Assembly: GCA_030220185.1 (NCBI GenBank)
Contig: JASPKZ010001233.1
Location: forward strand, 1,604,001 to 1,668,000
Reading direction: 5' to 3'
Length of the DNA stretch: 64,000 bases
From: Diploptera punctata
Taxonomy: Eukaryota > Arthropoda > Insecta > Blattodea > Blaberidae
Under the pieces are notes generated by a model. It made no database searches and was not told where the DNA came from. It saw nothing but the letters and a program-made list of their open reading frames with translations. This document shows, piece by piece, positions 63,936 to 64,000 of this stretch (position 1 is the first letter of the stretch; every line of letters begins with the position of its first letter). The translations under genes were made by a program, and so were the position numbers.

Positions 63936-64000
63936 TTAAGGTATGCAGTCAACATACCGACCTAATGAGACATCTAGTAGGCTAAGATGATGAAAGTCGG

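Noticed and set aside
1..64000. CRISPR arrays, operons, ribosome-binding sites or bacterial terminators
   Set aside because: The window is clearly eukaryotic (spliced gene, LINE/SINE/PLE); the repeats seen are dispersed or simple, with no regular spacers.

Overview
This window is eukaryotic nuclear DNA: AT-rich, intron-dominated and crowded with transposable elements. It contains the middle part of one host gene on the + strand, a Graf-type RhoGAP (orthologue group of vertebrate ARHGAP26/ARHGAP10/ARHGAP42). Ten coding exons lie between 13948 and 60288. All have GT/AG borders and compatible phases, and together they encode about 356 residues: the C-terminal part of a BAR domain, a complete PH domain, and the first part of a RhoGAP domain including the arginine finger. 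The start of the BAR domain is presumably upstream of the window. The rest of the GAP domain and any SH3 tail are presumably downstream. About 1.07 kb of coding sequence is spread over more than 46 kb, with introns of 1.5 to 9.8 kb.

The mobile-element content points to an arthropod, most likely an insect with a large genome (a cockroach- or termite-like polyneopteran is my guess, by recollection of the LINE families and not by any search). I see remnants of several non-LTR retrotransposons: one nearly full-length antisense copy at 10336-13330 with APE endonuclease and RT, others with GAAGAAG or TAAG 3' tails, and one with an RNase H domain. At least nine 5'-truncated Penelope-like elements (PLEs) keep only the GIY-YIG endonuclease end. 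There are at least four tRNA-headed SINE families, several with clean target-site duplications (TSDs), plus pogo/Tigger, hAT, mariner-like and PIF/Harbinger-like DNA transposon remnants.

Layout: 1-13.9 kb is upstream or intronic repeats (tandem duplications, a hairpin-bearing tandem repeat, a pogo/Tigger element, two LINEs between PLE arms). Exons 1-2 are at 13.9-24 kb, separated by SINEs, LINE ends and PLE hairpins. Exons 3-7 are at 28-40 kb, with palindromic elements, hAT and PLE remnants between them. 40-49.7 kb is a long intron with PLE, mariner-like and RNase H LINE remnants. Exons 8-10 are at 49.7-60.3 kb, with nested palindromic tRNA elements and two Harbinger-like copies. 60.3-64 kb holds PLE and LINE ends.

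The most striking observation is a set of palindromic retroelements. One family (type copy 26685-27005) is a head-to-head inverted repeat in which each arm holds a complete tRNA-like cloverleaf sequence. It inserts with 13-14 bp TSDs, occurs 5'-truncated as a single arm plus tail (32728-32844), and occurs as a bare stem lacking all tRNA sequence (52115-52193). A parallel set of hairpins with PLE-like ends (ACCTCAT...ATGAGGT) includes a 209-bp essentially perfect palindrome with a 1-nt centre and a 12-bp TSD (37417-37661). Together these suggest that reverse transcription in this genome repeatedly produces foldback ends, possibly by the PLE machinery acting in trans on tRNA-derived RNAs.
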